Positions 1 to 8,561 of a stretch of DNA of 62,546 bases are shown one piece after another. The stretch spans positions 1 through 62,546 of IMG/VR virus record IMGVR_UViG_3300021962_000102; one strand, written 5' to 3'. The notes under the pieces are model-generated. The model worked only from the letters and a program-made list of their open reading frames with translations, did no database searches and was not told where the DNA came from. The stretch comes from a virus. The first letter of the stretch is position 1; every line of letters begins with the position of its first letter. A program made the translations under genes and the position numbers.

Positions 1-1
1 A

Positions 2-64
2 ATCAAAGCAGTACAAGAGATAGACAAACGTTTAAGAGACGTGGAAGACAAGTTGGCAGAGTAA
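2..64 (+). CDS. C-terminal end of a fibre-type protein (partial)
   Basis: Only the last 20 codons are in the window. The peptide (IKAVQEIDKRL...LAE) is an amphipathic coiled-coil end. It resembles the end of the intramolecular chaperone (Peptidase S74) that terminates many phage tail fibres, but 20 residues cannot prove this. It directly precedes the glycosyltransferase cassette. The fibre gene open at the other end of the window would need such an end, but a direct join of the two window ends is not in frame. Confidence 0.45.
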   Translation: MKAVQEIDKRLRDVEDKLAE

Positions 65-89
65 AAGAAGTTTCATACATTACAACATT

Positions 90-749
90 ATGCGAAGAGT
101 TTTGATTGGTACACCATCTTACGATGGACGAATAGATGTTTGGTTCGCCAACTCCCTAATAGCCACTGTAAAAGAAGCCGAAAAGAAAGGCATCTTTGTA
201 CATGCTATATACACTAGTTACGATTCGTTAATTCAACGAGCACGTAACTCCCTAGTTAAACTAGCCCTAGACGGTAAATACGATGACATATTCTTTATCG
301 ACTCAGATACAGAATGGGAACCAGAATGGTTCTTTCGTCTATTGGAACGTCCCGAACCTGTAGTAGGAGGAGCACTTATTAAGAAAACAGACAAAGAAGG
401 CTACACAGTCAAACTCCTAGATAAACAACTTAAATTTTCTGAGGACAAGAAGCTCATCCAAGCAGACGGAGTTGGTACTGGATTCCTTAAAGTATCCAGA
501 TTCGCTCTAGAGAAACTTTGGCTAGCATCAGATCCGTATACTAGTGAAGGAGAAGAACATAGAATGGTGTTTGACATCAAGGTCGAGAACGGAGACCTAA
601 TCAGTGAGGACTATGTTTTGTGTAACAAATGGCAGAAACTAGGATACAAGGTATGGTTAGATCCTACCATTACCTGTAATCATATCGGTATCAAAAAGTT
701 TAAAGGAGATTTAAATAAGTTTTTAGATAAACAGGAATATGTTCGATAA
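90..749 (+). CDS. GT-A type glycosyltransferase
   Basis: This 219-residue protein looks like a small GT-A glycosyltransferase. It has an N-terminal Rossmann-type strand (VLIGTPSYDG), a conserved RAR segment near residue 55, and an acidic DSDTE motif near residue 71 that would bind the metal and nucleotide sugar. VVGGALIKK near residue 93 and GVGTGFLKV near residue 127 are typical of phage and polysaccharide GT-A enzymes. It overlaps the next glycosyltransferase by 11 nt, so the two are probably translated together. The substrate cannot be told. It may decorate virion proteins or a host surface glycan. Confidence 0.75.
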   Translation: MRRVLIGTPSYDGRIDVWFANSLIATVKEAEKKGIFVHAIYTSYDSLIQRARNSLVKLALDGKYDDIFFIDSDTEWEPEWFFRLLERPEPVVGGALIKKTDKEGYTVKLLDKQLKFSEDKKLIQADGVGTGFLKVSRFALEKLWLASDPYTSEGEEHRMVFDIKVENGDLISEDYVLCNKWQKLGYKVWLDPTITCNHIGIKKFKGDLNKFLDKQEYVR

Positions 750-1647
750 ACCCAAAGGCGGAACCGAGCTAATGCATGATGAGCTCATGGCAAGACTTCC
801 TGAAAATTACAAGGAAGTTTTCTCTATTTTTAATTATCTTCCTTACGCCGATTTTACAAAAAAGACCATTTACTGGAATCAGCTATCGTACGATCAGAAT
901 GCGATCGAACCGCTCAAAGATCCCGAAGTAATCAACAAGATCGATCACTTTGTCTTTGTAAGTCACTGGCAGGCAGAGATGTTTAGGAAGATGTTTAACA
1001 TCCCGGGGTATAAAACCAGCGTAATTAAAAACGCACACACCGGAGTAGGTAAAAGACACGTTTCGGCCCGGGATACAGTCCGGCTGTGTTACACTTCTAC
1101 TCCCTGGCGAGGGTTAGACGTACTGCTAAGAGCATGGGAGATCCTGCAACCTAAAAACTGCGAACTTCATATCTTTTCTAGCACTCAGATCTACGGTAAG
1201 GACTTTGCAGCAACGGCCGAAGACGGATATAAGCATCTATATGATAAATGCCAGGAGCTAGAAGGAGTTGTATACAGAGGCTCCATTCCAAACCAGGAGC
1301 TAAAAGCCGAACTTCCTACCTTCGATATCCTTGCCTACCCCAATACCTTTGAAGAAACTTCCTGTATTGCAGTGATTGAAGCACTAGCTACCGGCCTAAG
1401 GGTAGTAACCTCTAATCTAGGAGCATTACCAGAGACAACCGAAGGATGGGCTAGGATGTATACGTATAAGGTTGACGGAGAGACTCATGCACAGCATTTC
1501 TCTAAAGTTCTAGAACAGGAGATACTCTCTATTCGGCAAGGAAAACTCAATAATCACTTGCAGGAACAGATGCAGATCTATACCAACCGCTGGAGCTGGA
1601 ATGAAAGAATTAACGAATGGATTAATTTGCTAGATGAACTTCAATAA
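739..1647 (+). CDS. GT-B (GT4-like) glycosyltransferase
   Basis: This is a 302-residue GT-B fold enzyme of the GT4 type. The C-terminal half shows a RGLDVLLRAWEIL helix, a FEETSCIAVIEALATG segment (the E-x7-E-like nucleotide-sugar site), then VVTSNLGALPE, the order found in GT4 enzymes. The N-terminal acceptor domain is shorter than in cellular homologues. It overlaps its neighbours on both sides, so it belongs to one operon with the GT-A enzyme and the FkbM methyltransferase. Acceptor and sugar donor are unknown. Confidence 0.82.
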   Translation: MFDKPKGGTELMHDELMARLPENYKEVFSIFNYLPYADFTKKTIYWNQLSYDQNAIEPLKDPEVINKIDHFVFVSHWQAEMFRKMFNIPGYKTSVIKNAHTGVGKRHVSARDTVRLCYTSTPWRGLDVLLRAWEILQPKNCELHIFSSTQIYGKDFAATAEDGYKHLYDKCQELEGVVYRGSIPNQELKAELPTFDILAYPNTFEETSCIAVIEALATGLRVVTSNLGALPETTEGWARMYTYKVDGETHAQHFSKVLEQEILSIRQGKLNNHLQEQMQIYTNRWSWNERINEWINLLDELQ

Positions 1648-2260
1648 TATTAAAAAGCTAGTAGAGTATTCCAGCCCTAAAAGATGCCTGGATATTGGAG
1701 CTCACGTAGGGGAGTTTAGTGCCGATCTAAAAACGATAACACCCCAGTGCGAGATCATCGCTATTGAAGCTAACCCAAATTGCGAACCCTATCTTAATAA
1801 GAAAGGTTTGAGGTACGAGATGATTGGACTGGGTGCCGGACAAGGAACATTCAACCTTTTTATTGAAGCTGAAAACCCAATCGGTACTGGTGCTTCTTTC
1901 TACCGGGAAAACACCCAATGGTATGAAGGAGAAAAAGCAAAAACAATTGAAGTAGCAGTTGATTCTTTAGACAATCGTTCGTATTTTAAAGATGAAATCA
2001 TCGATTTAGTAAAGATTGACGTTCAAGGAGCCGAGCTAGACATCCTGAACGGAGGTAGAGAAACCATCATGAGATCAAATTACGTGATTATGGAAGTTTC
2101 ACTCCTTCAGTACAACATCGGTGCACCTTTGATGGATGCAATCGTTGCTAAAATGAAAGAATATTCCTTCCATATTGAAGATATACTGGAATATCAAAAA
2201 CTTCAGGACGGAACTGTGTTCCAACTTGATGTGTTATTCAAGAACAAATATATTTATTAG
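1634..2260 (+). CDS. FkbM-family methyltransferase
   Basis: This 208-residue protein is a class I SAM-dependent methyltransferase of the FkbM type. Motif I is LDIGAHVGEFS near residue 19, followed by an acidic strand end (AIEANPN) that binds the ribose of SAM. VKIDVQGAELDIL near residue 130 is the characteristic FkbM signature. FkbM enzymes O-methylate polyketides and sugars. Here it starts inside the end of the preceding glycosyltransferase (14-nt overlap), so methylation of the same glycan is the likely role. Confidence 0.85.
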   Translation: MNFNNIKKLVEYSSPKRCLDIGAHVGEFSADLKTITPQCEIIAIEANPNCEPYLNKKGLRYEMIGLGAGQGTFNLFIEAENPIGTGASFYRENTQWYEGEKAKTIEVAVDSLDNRSYFKDEIIDLVKIDVQGAELDILNGGRETIMRSNYVIMEVSLLQYNIGAPLMDAIVAKMKEYSFHIEDILEYQKLQDGTVFQLDVLFKNKYIY

Positions 2261-2279
2261 AAATTAAATATCCTTAACC

Positions 2280-2552
2280 ATGCCAGAACTAGGAATTCAA
2301 GAAACCCACACACCAGAGGAAGTAGCACAATCTATCTCTGCTGCTTTTGATTCAGTACACTTCATCAATACTATCCTTGACGAGACTGCAATGACAGAAG
2401 CCACTCAGGAAGATAAAGAAGCTACTGTTGAGCGTAATGTAGGTCACCTCAAGATCATGCTTGCAAAAGAATGGTTTACTGACGGCTGCACCGAAGCACA
2501 GCTCACCGACCTAAACGCAGCCGTAGCTGCAGGGGAGGAGTATATCGCCTAA
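2280..2552 (+). CDS. Small conserved phage protein, unknown function
   Basis: This acidic 90-residue protein is mostly helical by eye, with no signal peptide or membrane segment. It resembles short conserved proteins found beside structural and glycosylation genes in marine phages, but I cannot assign a function. It sits between the methyltransferase and the sulfotransferase in the same direction, preceded by an A/T-rich leader without a clear Shine-Dalgarno sequence. Confidence 0.7.
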   Translation: MPELGIQETHTPEEVAQSISAAFDSVHFINTILDETAMTEATQEDKEATVERNVGHLKIMLAKEWFTDGCTEAQLTDLNAAVAAGEEYIA

Positions 2553-2594
2553 GATATACTTCCTCTCTTTTAAAAGTTTTGTTTAAATACCGTT

Positions 2595-3416
2595 ATGATA
2601 AAAAAAGTCTTTTATAATAGCTCTATGCCTAGAGCCGGATCTACTTTGATCCAAAATATCTTAGGACAAAATCCCGATCTATATACAACACCTACTTCAG
2701 GTGTTTTTGAGATGCTAGCAGCATCACGTACCATCTTCTCTGACGGTTTAGAGTTTAAAGCACAGGATGAGCAGCAGATGCTCACCGGCTTTAAAGGTTA
2801 CCTCAAAGGAGCGCTATACGGATTTTATGAAGATCTGACCGACAAGCCTTACGTCGTTGATAAATGCAGAGGCTGGAATGCGGAATGGGAGTTTGTAAAT
2901 GCTTTCGATCCTAATCCTAAGATGATCTGTATGATTAGAGACATTCGTGCGGTTTATGCCTCGCTAGAAAAGAAGTACAGAAAGCATCCATTAATCGATC
3001 ATCACATCGCTAACTGGGGTAACCTAACAGGTACTACCACAGACAAGAGAATTGAGGTATGGTCAGCCAATCCTCCTATCGGACCTTCGATGGACCGGAT
3101 CTATCAGGTACTGGTACAGGGTCTACACAAGAATATCTTGTTTGTCAAGTTTGAGGACTTAGCCTCAAATCCGAACGAACAGATGGAGCGTATCTATGAA
3201 TACCTTGAATTACCATACTACCAACATGATTTTAAAAACATCAAACAAATCACTCACGAGGATGATAAGTGGTACGGTATTTTTGGAGACCATATTATCC
3301 GTCAAGAACTTAAACCAGTACGAAACGATTTTGTTGACGTGTTAGGTCCTAACGCGGTTAAGTTGATCGAAAACCATTACGCTTGGTTCTTTAACGATTT
3401 TGGTTATGAGCTATGA
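2595..3416 (+). CDS. Sulfotransferase
   Basis: This 273-residue protein is a PAPS-dependent sulfotransferase-like enzyme. SMPRAGSTLIQNIL near residue 10 is the 5'-phosphosulfate loop. CMIRDIRAVYASLEKKY near residue 117 is the 3'-phosphate-binding strand and helix with Arg and Ser. FVKFEDLASNP near residue 185 matches the conserved downstream segment. Sulfotransferases transfer sulfate to carbohydrate or protein hydroxyls. Its position between glycosyltransferases and an FkbM methyltransferase suggests it sulfates the glycan they build. Confidence 0.83.
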   Translation: MIKKVFYNSSMPRAGSTLIQNILGQNPDLYTTPTSGVFEMLAASRTIFSDGLEFKAQDEQQMLTGFKGYLKGALYGFYEDLTDKPYVVDKCRGWNAEWEFVNAFDPNPKMICMIRDIRAVYASLEKKYRKHPLIDHHIANWGNLTGTTTDKRIEVWSANPPIGPSMDRIYQVLVQGLHKNILFVKFEDLASNPNEQMERIYEYLELPYYQHDFKNIKQITHEDDKWYGIFGDHIIRQELKPVRNDFVDVLGPNAVKLIENHYAWFFNDFGYEL

Positions 3417-3520
3417 GAGTAGGATATCAAACCCAAGTAGACAAACAATATAAGTCTATCCAAGCCGATGGACTCCAAGCATCACCAGTTTTAATATCAG
3501 TTGCGCAAAAAAAAGATAAC

Positions 3521-4408
3521 ATGGAAAAATATATAGTATGGCATATTGAAGGAGGTTTAGGCAAAAACGTAGCCGCTACAGCACTTCTACCTTCACTGGC
3601 TAAAACATACCCAGATAGAAAGATCGTAGTTGTGGCCTCGTACCCGGAAGTGTTTCTAAATCACCCGGATGTTTACCGTGTTTACAGAGTAGGTACGACT
3701 GCTTACTTCTACGAGGATTACATCCTGGGAAAAGACACACTCGTATTCAGACACGAGCCCTACTTCCAGACCGGACACATTCTTAAGCAGAAGCATCTGG
3801 TTGAGAACTGGGCCGAGTTGCTGGGGGTAGAATACAAGAAGCAGCTACCGCAAGTCCATATGAATATGGTACAGAAGAACTTCCAGTTTAGCTGGAAGAG
3901 AGATAAGCCGGTAATGCTGCTGCAGACTAACGGAGGTCTATTCTCCGGCCAGCAAATGGGCTATGCCTGGACCCGGGACATGCCTATTGAACTAGCAGCC
4001 TGGATTGCTGAAAAGTTTGTAAAAGACTACCACATCATTCAGTTAACCCGGGAAGGAACCCCGGTTCTAGAAGGAGTAGAGGTTGTAAACTTTGCTATGA
4101 CTAACATGGAGATGTTTGCTCTAGTGCAGGCTTCAGAAAAGCGAGTATTAATCGATTCTAGCATCCAGCACGTAGCTGCAGGTCTTAACAAACCTTCAAC
4201 GGTATTATGGGTCGGAACTGCACCTGAGAATTTCGGGTACGATATGCATACCAATGTTAAGTCCTTACCTCCTAAAGGTACTACTAAGCTCATTGACGCT
4301 TACCTGTTTGATGCTTCATTTGAAGGAGTACCTCACGAATGTCCGTATAACGATATTCAAGAGATGTTTGATCTTCAAAAGCTAGAGCAGGCTCTAAAAA
4401 AGAAGTAA
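3521..4408 (+). CDS. GT9-like (heptosyltransferase-like) glycosyltransferase
   Basis: About 295 residues. The sequence opens with IVWHIEGGLGKNVAATALLPSL, the N-terminal strand-loop-helix of GT9/ADP-heptose-type transferases. RVLIDSSIQHVAAGLNKPSTVLW near residue 245 corresponds to the nucleotide-sugar site of that family. An in-frame start at 3413 overlaps the sulfotransferase stop (ATGA) and would add 36 residues. I prefer 3521 because it lies immediately before the first conserved strand and after an A-rich leader. It is the last enzyme of the glycan cassette. Confidence 0.72.
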   Translation: MEKYIVWHIEGGLGKNVAATALLPSLAKTYPDRKIVVVASYPEVFLNHPDVYRVYRVGTTAYFYEDYILGKDTLVFRHEPYFQTGHILKQKHLVENWAELLGVEYKKQLPQVHMNMVQKNFQFSWKRDKPVMLLQTNGGLFSGQQMGYAWTRDMPIELAAWIAEKFVKDYHIIQLTREGTPVLEGVEVVNFAMTNMEMFALVQASEKRVLIDSSIQHVAAGLNKPSTVLWVGTAPENFGYDMHTNVKSLPPKGTTKLIDAYLFDASFEGVPHECPYNDIQEMFDLQKLEQALKKK

Positions 4409-4442
4409 GGTGGTGCTCGCCTGCTATTTATAAAGAAATAGT

Positions 4443-4553
4443 ATGAGTTTACACCACAATCCTAGACTTAACACAGCCGGGCTTATTGTAGCACTAGATG
4501 CTGCGGATATAAAGTTGCATAAAATCAATTTTCTTAGTATATTAGCATTGTAA
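4443..4553 (+). pseudogene. Remnant of a fibre/lectin-type gene N-terminus
   Basis: This short open frame (36 codons) reads MSLHHNPRLNTAGLIVALDAAD and then stops shortly after. The pattern NPR-x-x-T-x-GL-x-x-ALDAA is how many phage tail-fibre proteins with a LamG/concanavalin-like domain begin. The rest of such a gene is absent, so this looks like a truncated relic left after replacement of a fibre gene. It could also be a chance peptide. A promoter-like sequence lies within its 3' part. Confidence 0.4.
4515..4543 (+). promoter_or_regulatory. Sigma70-like promoter before the virion gene block
   Basis: TTGCAT and TATATT are separated by 17 bp, a canonical -35/-10 arrangement, about 40 bp upstream of the gene at 4582. 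A nearby GCATTGTAAT string recurs upstream of the last fibre gene (60870s). Whether host or phage sigma uses it is unknown. Confidence 0.4.
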
Positions 4554-4581
4554 TTACACTAACAATTAAAACGTTTTAACA

Positions 4582-4962
4582 ATGGCAGTAACAGCTACAG
4601 TTGAGAAGTTCGGAATGACCTTTTCCGAAGCTTACCACAAGGTAACTCGCCTCACATACGAGTCTACCGACCAAAAGACCTATGTATACGCTGCACCCGC
4701 AGAACCCTCAGTAGATGCTGATGGCAATCCCGTTCCTCCGATGCCTACCCCTCCGACCGAGGCTTGGGTTAAGAAGAACTTCTGCCACTACGAAGTAGCT
4801 ACCTACGCATCTGAGGAAACTCGTGAGGCGCACGCTGAACCTATCTACCGCACGCACTTTAGCTTTGAGCCCGTGCTCGATGCTGAATCTGCGGACATCA
4901 TCGTACAAGCCTACGACCACCTCAAGGCTCAGGCTGGCTACGAAGACGCTGTAGACTGCTAA
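4582..4962 (+). CDS. Conserved small phage protein, possibly fibre-associated
   Basis: This 126-residue protein starts MAVTATVEKFGMTFSEAYHKV, a beginning seen in small conserved proteins near tail-fibre and terminase genes of marine phages. It contains a proline-rich linker (PVPPMPTPPTE) near residue 50 and no membrane segments. It is the first gene after the promoter-like site and leads a run of small genes before the terminase. A minor virion role is possible but unproven. Confidence 0.68.
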   Translation: MAVTATVEKFGMTFSEAYHKVTRLTYESTDQKTYVYAAPAEPSVDADGNPVPPMPTPPTEAWVKKNFCHYEVATYASEETREAHAEPIYRTHFSFEPVLDAESADIIVQAYDHLKAQAGYEDAVDC

Positions 4963-4994
4963 TCGATTAATAATTAACTTAAATAAAATCAAAT

Positions 4995-5282
4995 ATGGCA
5001 CAGATTTCTGAAGATCAATTGAATAAAGCCCGCGAAATTCGCGCGAAGCAACAGCAAATCCAAATGGAGCTAGGAGCTCTTTACGTAAGCGAGAAAGACA
5101 TCGCCACACGTCAAGATACTCTCGTAGCCGAACTCCGCAAGAGCGGTGAAGAGATTCAGTCTTTGATGGCTGAGCTTGCTGAAGTTCACGGACATGGAAC
5201 TCTGAATCTTGAGACTGGTGAGTTCACAGTACAAGATGAAGACTCTAAAGAATCTCCTTTGCGGGTTGTAAAACCTGAGTAG
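4995..5282 (+). CDS. Small coiled-coil protein
   Basis: This 95-residue protein has heptad-like helices from residue 5 to about 65 (many E, K, Q, L) followed by HGHGTLNLETGEF, a tail motif seen in small coiled-coil proteins near the terminase genes of marine phages. Function is unknown; assembly or chaperone-like roles are possible. It lies between two other small genes on the same strand. Confidence 0.68.
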   Translation: MAQISEDQLNKAREIRAKQQQIQMELGALYVSEKDIATRQDTLVAELRKSGEEIQSLMAELAEVHGHGTLNLETGEFTVQDEDSKESPLRVVKPE

Positions 5283-5287
5283 TAATC

Positions 5288-5509
5288 ATGACGAAGCTGA
5301 TAAGAAAAATAAGTATCGGCAGAGATTATAAAAACGATGCAATGCACTACTCCATAGGCCAAGATGTCTATGGGGGGCATTGTATCTGTAGTATAATAGA
5401 AGAAGATAATAAATTCACTATATACATACAAAAAAACGAAGAAGTTATACCTTGGAAAGATTTCAACAAAAACATGGGTATAGCTGTTGAGTATAATCTT
5501 GAGTACTGA
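5288..5509 (+). CDS. Conserved small protein upstream of terminase, unknown function
   Basis: 73 residues beginning MTKLIRKISIGRDYKNDAMH. The KISIG-x-DYK-x-AMHY pattern recurs in small proteins next to terminase genes of related phages. It looks like a small beta-rich protein. Its stop is one base before the ATG of the next gene, suggesting coupled translation. No function can be assigned. Confidence 0.65.
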   Translation: MTKLIRKISIGRDYKNDAMHYSIGQDVYGGHCICSIIEEDNKFTIYIQKNEEVIPWKDFNKNMGIAVEYNLEY

Positions 5510-5510
5510 T

Positions 5511-6110
5511 ATGAGATCAATATTCAACTTTGTTGTTAGGCCAAAAGATTCTAGAAACGCAAATAAAAAAAACGTTGATGGGACTGAACTAATATTAAAC
5601 ACTGACTTGCAAGACCACAAATACGTTAGTAGAGTTGGTGTTGTCGTTGGTGTTCCAAGTATTGGTTGTTTTGGCATAGAACCAGGTGAAGAAATAATTG
5701 TTCATCATAATGTCTTTAGAAGATTTTATGACATACGAGGTGTTGAAAAAAATAGTAGTGCATACTTTGCTGATGACGTTTTTATCGTTAGTCCAGATCA
5801 AGTATTTATGCATAGACAGCCGGGTGGAAAGTGGTATCCTGTTGATGGCTACTGTTTTGTAAAGCCAGTTGAGTCTGACGATATTTGGTCAGAAGAAAAG
5901 GAAAAACAATTGATTGGTGTTTTAAAACATCTAGATTCTAAACTTGAATTACTAGGTTTTAATAATGACGATTTAGTTGGCTTTTGCCCAAGGAGTGAAT
6001 ATGAATTCATAATAGACGGCGAGAGAATGTATAGAGTAGATTCAGACTCAATAGCTATAAACTATGGATATTCAGGAAACGAAAAAGAGTATAATCCAAG
6101 CTGGGCATAA
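5511..6110 (+). CDS. GroES-like beta-barrel protein
   Basis: About 199 residues from the ATG at 5511. The sequence resembles the divergent co-chaperonin-like proteins of marine phages: MRSIFNFVVRPK at the start, ILNTDLQDHKYVSRVGVVVGVP (partly the mobile-loop region), then GEEIIVHHNVFRRF, which matches the barrel strand of GroES (x-V-x-Y-x). A second, more typical GroES lies at 56308 beside groEL. It may help fold virion proteins, as T4 gp31 does. The assignment rests on pattern similarity. The next gene begins inside its 3' end in another frame. Confidence 0.5.
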   Translation: MRSIFNFVVRPKDSRNANKKNVDGTELILNTDLQDHKYVSRVGVVVGVPSIGCFGIEPGEEIIVHHNVFRRFYDIRGVEKNSSAYFADDVFIVSPDQVFMHRQPGGKWYPVDGYCFVKPVESDDIWSEEKEKQLIGVLKHLDSKLELLGFNNDDLVGFCPRSEYEFIIDGERMYRVDSDSIAINYGYSGNEKEYNPSWA

Positions 6111-6342
6111 GGCTGTAGAAGAACTCATAAAGGTTGCGCAAGAAAAAATCATCACAAATACAGAAGACGATGTGTCTGCTGATAGATTAAAAAATGCTGC
6201 TGCGACTAAGAAACTAGCTATATTTGACGCTTTTGAAATCCTATCAAGGATTCAAGAAGAGCAAGCTAGATTAGAAGACAGACCAGTAGAAAGAGAAGAT
6301 AAGCAAGCGTTTAAGGGATTCGCTGAGCGTAGATCAAAATAA
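6064..6342 (+). CDS. Candidate terminase small subunit
   Basis: This 92-residue all-helical protein is encoded directly before the large terminase; its TAA overlaps the terminase ATG by 1 nt. DRLKNAAATKKLAIFDAFEIL near residue 40 is a conserved core in proteins found at this position in related phages. Position and size suggest the DNA-recognition (small) subunit, but no classical TerS fold is evident, so this is an inference. It overlaps the preceding gene by 47 nt. Confidence 0.5.
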   Translation: MDIQETKKSIIQAGHKAVEELIKVAQEKIITNTEDDVSADRLKNAAATKKLAIFDAFEILSRIQEEQARLEDRPVEREDKQAFKGFAERRSK

Positions 6343-8558
6343 TGTACGAACAAACTTTATATAGAGTAGTAGAACCTTTACGCATAAACACCGTAAAGAG
6401 ACTAAACAAATCTAAGAGTTGGAAGTACGGCTATGACAAAGAGCACGATATTGTTGTCATAAGCAAAACCGGCGAAATAGGCGATATATATGAAATTCAA
6501 AATCTCAAGATCGCTTTACCAAAGACGCCGCAGAGTGTGCATGAGTTTGAATCAGGGCGTTGGGAAGTACAAGAGTATCCTAGACAGTTGCGGTCAATAA
6601 AGACTATATTTGATTGGCGGGACACGGATGATTCTTTTAAGGTTAAATGGGAACAGTACATAGACGAAGAGTTCAATAGAAGGGAAAACGGTTTCTGGTT
6701 TAAGAATAACGGCACAAAGACATATATAACAGGTACACACTATATGTACTTACAGTGGTCTAAGATTGATGTTGGTAATCCAGACTTTAGAGAGGCAAAC
6801 AGACTTTTTTTTATTTTCTGGGAAGCTGTAAAAGCAGATAGTAGATGCTACGGAATGTGCTATCTAAAGAACAGACGTAGTGGTTTTTCATTTATGGCTA
6901 GCGGTGAGGTTGTTAATCAAGCAACTATAACATCGGATGCTAGATTTGGAATACTGTCTAAGACTGGTAACGATGCCAAAAAAATGTTCACAGACAAGGT
7001 TGTGCCTATATCTGTAAACTATCCTTTCTTTTTCAAGCCAATTCAAGATGGTATGGATAGACCTAAAACAGAATTAGCTTTTAGGGTTCCTGCGTCTAAA
7101 CTAACCAGAAAGAGAATATCATCTGGTGATCAGAGAGAAGAACTAGAAGGTCTTGACACAACAATAGACTGGAAAAACACAGGTGATAACTCGTACGACG
7201 GTGAAAAGCTAAAACTACTTATTCACGACGAGAGTGGAAAATGGGAAAGACCTGACAATATTCTAAATAACTGGCGCGTAACTAAAACGTGTTTACGTCT
7301 TGGTAGTAGGATAGTTGGAAAGTGCATGATGGGTTCAACATCAAATTCTTTGGAAAAAGGAGGAGATAACTTTAAAAACCTATACTACGATTCAGACGTA
7401 ACTCAGAGAAACAGAAACGGACAGACAAGGTCTGGACTTTATAGTTTGTTTATTCCAATGGAATGGAACTATGAGGGTTTTATAGATAAGTATGGTAATC
7501 CTGTTTTTGACACTCCAGAAGTAGCTGTAGAAGGTCCAGATGGACAATTAATATATGAAGGAGTAATACAGCACTGGGAAAACGAAGTAGACGGATTAAA
7601 GCATAGTCAAGATGCACTAAACGAATTTTACCGTCAGTTTCCAAGAACGGAGGAGCACGCGTTTAGGGATGAAATGAAAAATAGTCTATTTAATCTTGTT
7701 AAGATTTACGATCAAATAGACTACAACGAAGGACTTAGAAATTCTGGAGTCATAAGTGTTGGCAACTTCCAGTGGCGCAACGGAATACAAGATACTGAGG
7801 TTGTGTTTCATCCTGATCCTAATGGAAGATTTAAAATATCGTGGTTTCCACCTAAAAATCTTCAAAATAGTGTGATTGTAAAGAATGGGATGAAGTATCC
7901 TGGCAATGAACACTTAGGTGCATTTGGTTGTGACTCATATGATATATCTGGAACTGTTGACGGTAGAGGTTCAAAAGGAGCATTACACGGTTTAACGAAG
8001 TTCTCGATGGAAGATGTTCCACCATCAACGTTTTTTCTTGAATATATAGCTAGACCTCAAACTGCTGAAATATTCTTTGAGGATGTGTTGATGGCTATAG
8101 TTTTTTATGGTATGCCAATATTAGCAGAGAACGCTAAACCTAGATTACTGTACTACATAAGAAGAAGAGGTTATAGGGGTTTTTCAATGAATAGACCAGA
8201 TAGAAGAAGTAATCAACTATCTGTTACAGAAAGAGAAATAGGTGGCATACCTAACTCTAGTGAAGATATGAAGCAGGCACACGCTGCCGCTATAGAGATG
8301 TATATAGAAAATTATGTCGGGTATAATCCAGATACCGATACACACGGTACGATGTACTTTAACACTACGCTCAACGACTGGGCTAAGTTTGACATAAATA
8401 AAAGAACAAAGCATGACGCTTCTATTAGTTCTGGTTTGGCTATAATGGCATGCAATAGGCATCTTTACGCGCCAACGAAGACAATAGAAAGAGATGTTGT
8501 AAGTTTAGGTCTAGCAAGATTTAAAAATTCAGGGTTTTCATCCGAAATAATAAAATAA
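6342..8558 (+). CDS. terL: Terminase large subunit
   Basis: 738 residues, in the size range of TerL of crAss-like and related phages. The ATPase has a deviant Walker A in KNRRSGFSFMASGE near residue 178 and a Walker B in KLLIHDESGKWE near residue 290. The C-terminal RNase H-like nuclease starts with GCDSYD near residue 528 and ends with KHDASISS near residue 690, where acidic residues bind metal. It pumps DNA into the prohead through the portal encoded next, and cuts concatemers. Confidence 0.93.
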   Translation: MYEQTLYRVVEPLRINTVKRLNKSKSWKYGYDKEHDIVVISKTGEIGDIYEIQNLKIALPKTPQSVHEFESGRWEVQEYPRQLRSIKTIFDWRDTDDSFKVKWEQYIDEEFNRRENGFWFKNNGTKTYITGTHYMYLQWSKIDVGNPDFREANRLFFIFWEAVKADSRCYGMCYLKNRRSGFSFMASGEVVNQATITSDARFGILSKTGNDAKKMFTDKVVPISVNYPFFFKPIQDGMDRPKTELAFRVPASKLTRKRISSGDQREELEGLDTTIDWKNTGDNSYDGEKLKLLIHDESGKWERPDNILNNWRVTKTCLRLGSRIVGKCMMGSTSNSLEKGGDNFKNLYYDSDVTQRNRNGQTRSGLYSLFIPMEWNYEGFIDKYGNPVFDTPEVAVEGPDGQLIYEGVIQHWENEVDGLKHSQDALNEFYRQFPRTEEHAFRDEMKNSLFNLVKIYDQIDYNEGLRNSGVISVGNFQWRNGIQDTEVVFHPDPNGRFKISWFPPKNLQNSVIVKNGMKYPGNEHLGAFGCDSYDISGTVDGRGSKGALHGLTKFSMEDVPPSTFFLEYIARPQTAEIFFEDVLMAIVFYGMPILAENAKPRLLYYIRRRGYRGFSMNRPDRRSNQLSVTEREIGGIPNSSEDMKQAHAAAIEMYIENYVGYNPDTDTHGTMYFNTTLNDWAKFDINKRTKHDASISSGLAIMACNRHLYAPTKTIERDVVSLGLARFKNSGFSSEIIK

Positions 8559-8561
8559 AAA

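Noticed and set aside
5186-5677. Minus-strand open frame of 163 codons before the GroES-like gene
   Set aside because: It lies across three well-supported plus-strand genes and reads as Phe/Tyr/Ile-rich low-quality sequence, as expected of an antisense shadow.
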